Assembly: GCA_003525885.1 (NCBI GenBank) | Contig: DQIG01000270.1 | Coordinates: 1-6,997, forward strand | DNA length: 6,997 nucleotides | Direction: 5' to 3' | From: Stenotrophomonas sp. | Lineage (GTDB): Bacteria > Pseudomonadota > Gammaproteobacteria > Xanthomonadales > Xanthomonadaceae | Part shown: piece by piece, positions 4,965 to 6,997 of the stretch | Layout of the letters: the number at the start of each line of letters is the position of its first letter | How positions within the stretch are numbered: the first letter of the stretch is position 1 | Made by a program: the position numbers and the translations under genes | The notes under the pieces: model-generated | The model's input: the letters and a program-made list of their open reading frames with translations, nothing else | Database searches by the model: none | Told to the model about the DNA's origin: nothing

Positions 4965-5813
4965 TTACTTCCGCTCCAGCACCAGCAATGGATCGATACG
5001 GGTATCGAACCAGTTCATGCCCCAGTGCAGGTGCGGGCCGGTGGCGCGGCCGGTGGCGCCGACTGCGGCGATCACCTGGCCCTGTTCCACACGGTCGCCG
5101 ACCTTCACGTCGATGCGCGACAGGTGCAGGAAGTTGGAACTGACCCCGAAACCGTGGTCGAGCAGCAGCGTGCCGCCGGTCAGGTACAGGTCCGGGCCGG
5201 CGAAGGTGACGATGCCGGCGGCCGGTGCCTTCACCGGCGTGCCGGTCGGTACCGCGATGTCCATGCCGGAATGACCGGCACCGGGCTGGCCGTTGTACAC
5301 GCGCGCATTGCCGAAGCGACCGCTGATGCGGCCCTGCACCGGCCAGATGAAGGTCTGGGTGAAGTCGGTGCGGTCATCATCGCGGGCGCGTGCGGCGGTC
5401 ACCTGCGCCTGTTCGCGCTTGATCCGCTCGGCAATGGCCGGCGGCGGATTGACCGTCTTCGGCGGCACGCCGTTGACCCGTTCGGTGGGCCAGTCGCGTG
5501 GCGTCACCGCGATGGTCACGGTTTCGCTGCCGCCATCGGGGCGCTGCACCTGCACACGCAGCGGACCTTTCTCGTCGCGGCCAATGCCGAACACCACGCT
5601 GCCATAGCCGCTCACCCGCAGCTGGCGGCCGGCATACTGCACGCGGCTGCCGGCGGGAACCTTGCCGATCACCAGTGCGCCCTGCGACGCACTGGCCGGG
5701 AACACCACGCGGCTGTCGATCAGGCTGCCGATGCCATCCTGCGCCTGGGCCGCCGGTGCGGTGAGCAGGGGCGCGGCCAGCAGCAGCGCCCCGATCATCA
5801 GAGCCGAACGCAT
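4965..5813 (-). CDS. secreted M23 (LytM-type) metallopeptidase
   Basis: A zinc endopeptidase predicted to cut peptide cross-links of peptidoglycan in the periplasm. The 282-residue protein starts with a signal peptide (MRSALMIGALLLAAPLLTAP, then AAQAQDG; likely cleavage after Ala24). Residues about 30-115 form a beta-rich N-terminal domain of the type found before M23 domains (IGKVPAGSRVQYAGRQLRV, then FGIGRDEKGPLRV). The region 120-145 is a charged, likely helical linker. The catalytic domain carries His181 and Asp185 in HSGMD, His230 in NFLHLSR, and His261 and His263 in HLHWG, so all zinc and catalytic residues are present. The ATG overlaps the dihydroorotase stop (TGATG) and has no clear Shine-Dalgarno of its own, pointing to coupled translation. 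The longer frame from 5873 is rejected because the signal peptide begins at 5813. Confidence 0.93.
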   Translation of the reverse strand: MRSALMIGALLLAAPLLTAPAAQAQDGIGSLIDSRVVFPASASQGALVIGKVPAGSRVQYAGRQLRVSGYGSVVFGIGRDEKGPLRVQVQRPDGGSETVTIAVTPRDWPTERVNGVPPKTVNPPPAIAERIKREQAQVTAARARDDDRTDFTQTFIWPVQGRISGRFGNARVYNGQPGAGHSGMDIAVPTGTPVKAPAAGIVTFAGPDLYLTGGTLLLDHGFGVSSNFLHLSRIDVKVGDRVEQGQVIAAVGATGRATGPHLHWGMNWFDTRIDPLLVLERK

Positions 5814-6997
5814 CAGCGGTCGTAGGTCATGCGCTGGCCGGCGGGCTCGCCCACCAGCATGCTGCCGTCCCACACCAGCTGGCCGTTGACCCAGGTGGAG
5901 GCGATGCGCGAACGGAAGGTGGTGCCTTCAAACGGCGACCAGCCGCACTTGGACAGCACGTCCTCGCGCTTGACCGTGAACGGCACGTCTTCGACCAGCA
6001 CCAGATCGGCGAAGTAGCCTTCGCGCAGGAAGCCGCGCTCTTCCACGTCGAACAGCTGTGCCGGTGCGTGTGCGAATTTCTGCACCACCTGCTCGCGGGT
6101 CAGCTTGCCTTCGTGCACGCGCTCCAGCGCGGCCACCAGCGCGTACTGCACCAGCGGCAGGCCCGACGGCGCCTGCGCGTAGGGCTTCTGCTTCTCTTCC
6201 CAGGTGTGCGGCGCGTGGTCGGTGGCGAGCACGTCCAGCACGTCGTCGGCCAGCGCAGCGGTGATCGCTTCGCGGTCGGAGACTTCCTTGATGGCCGGGT
6301 TGCACTTGATCAGGTTGCCCTTGGTCGCATAGTCCGGGCGCGCGAAGTGCAGGAAGTGCACGCAGGTTTCGGCGGTAATCTGCTTGCGGCTGCCGTCGGC
6401 GCGGATCAGCGGGCCCTTCTCGAACAGCGCCAGCTCATCGGCGGTGGAGATGTGCAGCACGTGCAGGCGGGTGCCGTGCTTGCGCGCCAGCGACATCGCC
6501 AGCCGGGTCGACTTGATGCAGGCTTCGCGCGAGCGGATGTCCGGGTGCATGTCCGGGGTCAGCTCGTCGCCGTACTTCTCCTGAAACGCCTTCAGGTTGG
6601 CATCGATCATCGGCGTGTCTTCGCAGTGCGTGATGATCGGGGTCGGGCATTCGCGGAAGATCGCGTCCAGCGTTTCCGGGTTGTCGACCAGCATGTTGCC
6701 GGTCGACGCACCCATGAACACCTTCACGCCTGGGGCCTTCTTCGGGTCCAGCGCACGGATCGCTTCGAGGTTGTCATTGCTGGCGCCGTGGTAGAAGCCG
6801 TAGTTGGCCCAGGCGCGGCCGCGTGCGAGCTCGTACTTGGCTTCCAGGATGGTCGAATCCAGGGTTGGCGGGTTGGTGTTGGGCATGTCCATGAAGCTGG
6901 TCAGGCCACCGGCCACGGCCGCGGCCGATTCGCTGGCGATATCGCCCTTGTGGGTCAGGCCCGGTTCGCGGAAGTGCACCTGGTCATCGATCATGCC
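5813..6997 (-). CDS. pyrC: dihydroorotase (class I), 5' end beyond the window
   Basis: Dihydroorotase interconverts carbamoyl aspartate and dihydroorotate in pyrimidine synthesis. The 394 residues present appear to lack about 50 at the N-terminus, because the frame continues as Gly-Met-Ile-Asp-Asp to the last base. The visible order, numbered from the Met at 6994, is DDQVHFREPGLTHKGD, DMPNTNP, Lys91 in GVKVFMG (likely carbamylated), His123 in ITHCED, His181 in HVLHIST, and Asp259 in LATDHAPH. The usual HxH pair is Gln5-Val-His7, as I recall for a subgroup also found in Bacteroidetes. The C-terminal FADLVLVE and WSPFEG blocks are typical. Confidence in the family is high. The name pyrC is slightly less sure, since inactive dihydroorotase-like relatives exist. 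The gene is followed by the M23 peptidase with a 1-base overlap. Confidence 0.9.
   Translation of the reverse strand, partial: GMIDDQVHFREPGLTHKGDIASESAAAVAGGLTSFMDMPNTNPPTLDSTILEAKYELARGRAWANYGFYHGASNDNLEAIRALDPKKAPGVKVFMGASTGNMLVDNPETLDAIFRECPTPIITHCEDTPMIDANLKAFQEKYGDELTPDMHPDIRSREACIKSTRLAMSLARKHGTRLHVLHISTADELALFEKGPLIRADGSRKQITAETCVHFLHFARPDYATKGNLIKCNPAIKEVSDREAITAALADDVLDVLATDHAPHTWEEKQKPYAQAPSGLPLVQYALVAALERVHEGKLTREQVVQKFAHAPAQLFDVEERGFLREGYFADLVLVEDVPFTVKREDVLSKCGWSPFEGTTFRSRIASTWVNGQLVWDGSMLVGEPAGQRMTYDR

Noticed and set aside
4956..5825. 289-codon plus-strand open frame opposite the M23 peptidase
   Set aside because: The minus strand encodes a full signal peptide and all M23 residues. 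The plus-strand product shows no family features.

Overview
The window looks like chromosomal DNA from a high-GC gammaproteobacterium of the Xanthomonadaceae, most likely Stenotrophomonas (S. maltophilia complex). The strongest pointer is a set of short palindromes beginning GTAG (for example GTAG followed by ATCCACGC-CAT-GCGTGGAT at 4836-4858). These match the SMAG (GTAG-type REP) elements known from S. maltophilia. Gene content and protein sequences agree, though I could not run a search. All the genes are ordinary chromosomal functions. I see no insertion sequence, phage, CRISPR array, tRNA or rRNA.

Layout. (1) At 1-410, on the minus strand, is the N-terminal part of epmB, cut by the window edge inside its radical-SAM cysteine motif. 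It is divergent from efp (507-1073, plus), and the 96-bp spacer carries two hairpins, each followed by a short T run. EpmB helps make the beta-lysyl modification of EF-P Lys34, so an enzyme and its substrate are neighbours. (2) At 1074-1274 is a 201-bp gene-free stretch packed with inverted repeats. (3) At 1275-4768 is a tight plus-strand operon: an MTA/SAH deaminase-like amidohydrolase, ubiG, a HAD phosphatase best read as mupP, and an uncharacterised protein resembling squalene/phytoene synthases. Gaps are 25 bp, a 4-bp overlap and 11 bp. (4) At 4769-4964 is a 196-bp spacer between convergent operons, filled with REP/SMAG-type hairpins. (5) At 4965-6997, on the minus strand, are a dihydroorotase (5' end beyond the window) and a secreted M23 peptidase overlapping by one base (TGATG).

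How the genes fit together. UbiG releases S-adenosylhomocysteine each time it methylates a ubiquinone precursor, and the first gene of its operon encodes an enzyme predicted to deaminate that product. MupP belongs to MurNAc recycling of the cell wall, and the same deaminase-ubiG-phosphatase order is, from memory, that of Pseudomonas aeruginosa PA3170-PA3172. The M23 peptidase is also a cell-wall enzyme but belongs to the opposing operon.

I did not find a clearly new biological system. The points most worth a second look are the hairpin leader of efp, the two hairpin-dense spacers, the divergent squalene/phytoene synthase-like protein, and the dihydroorotase whose first metal-binding histidine is a glutamine.
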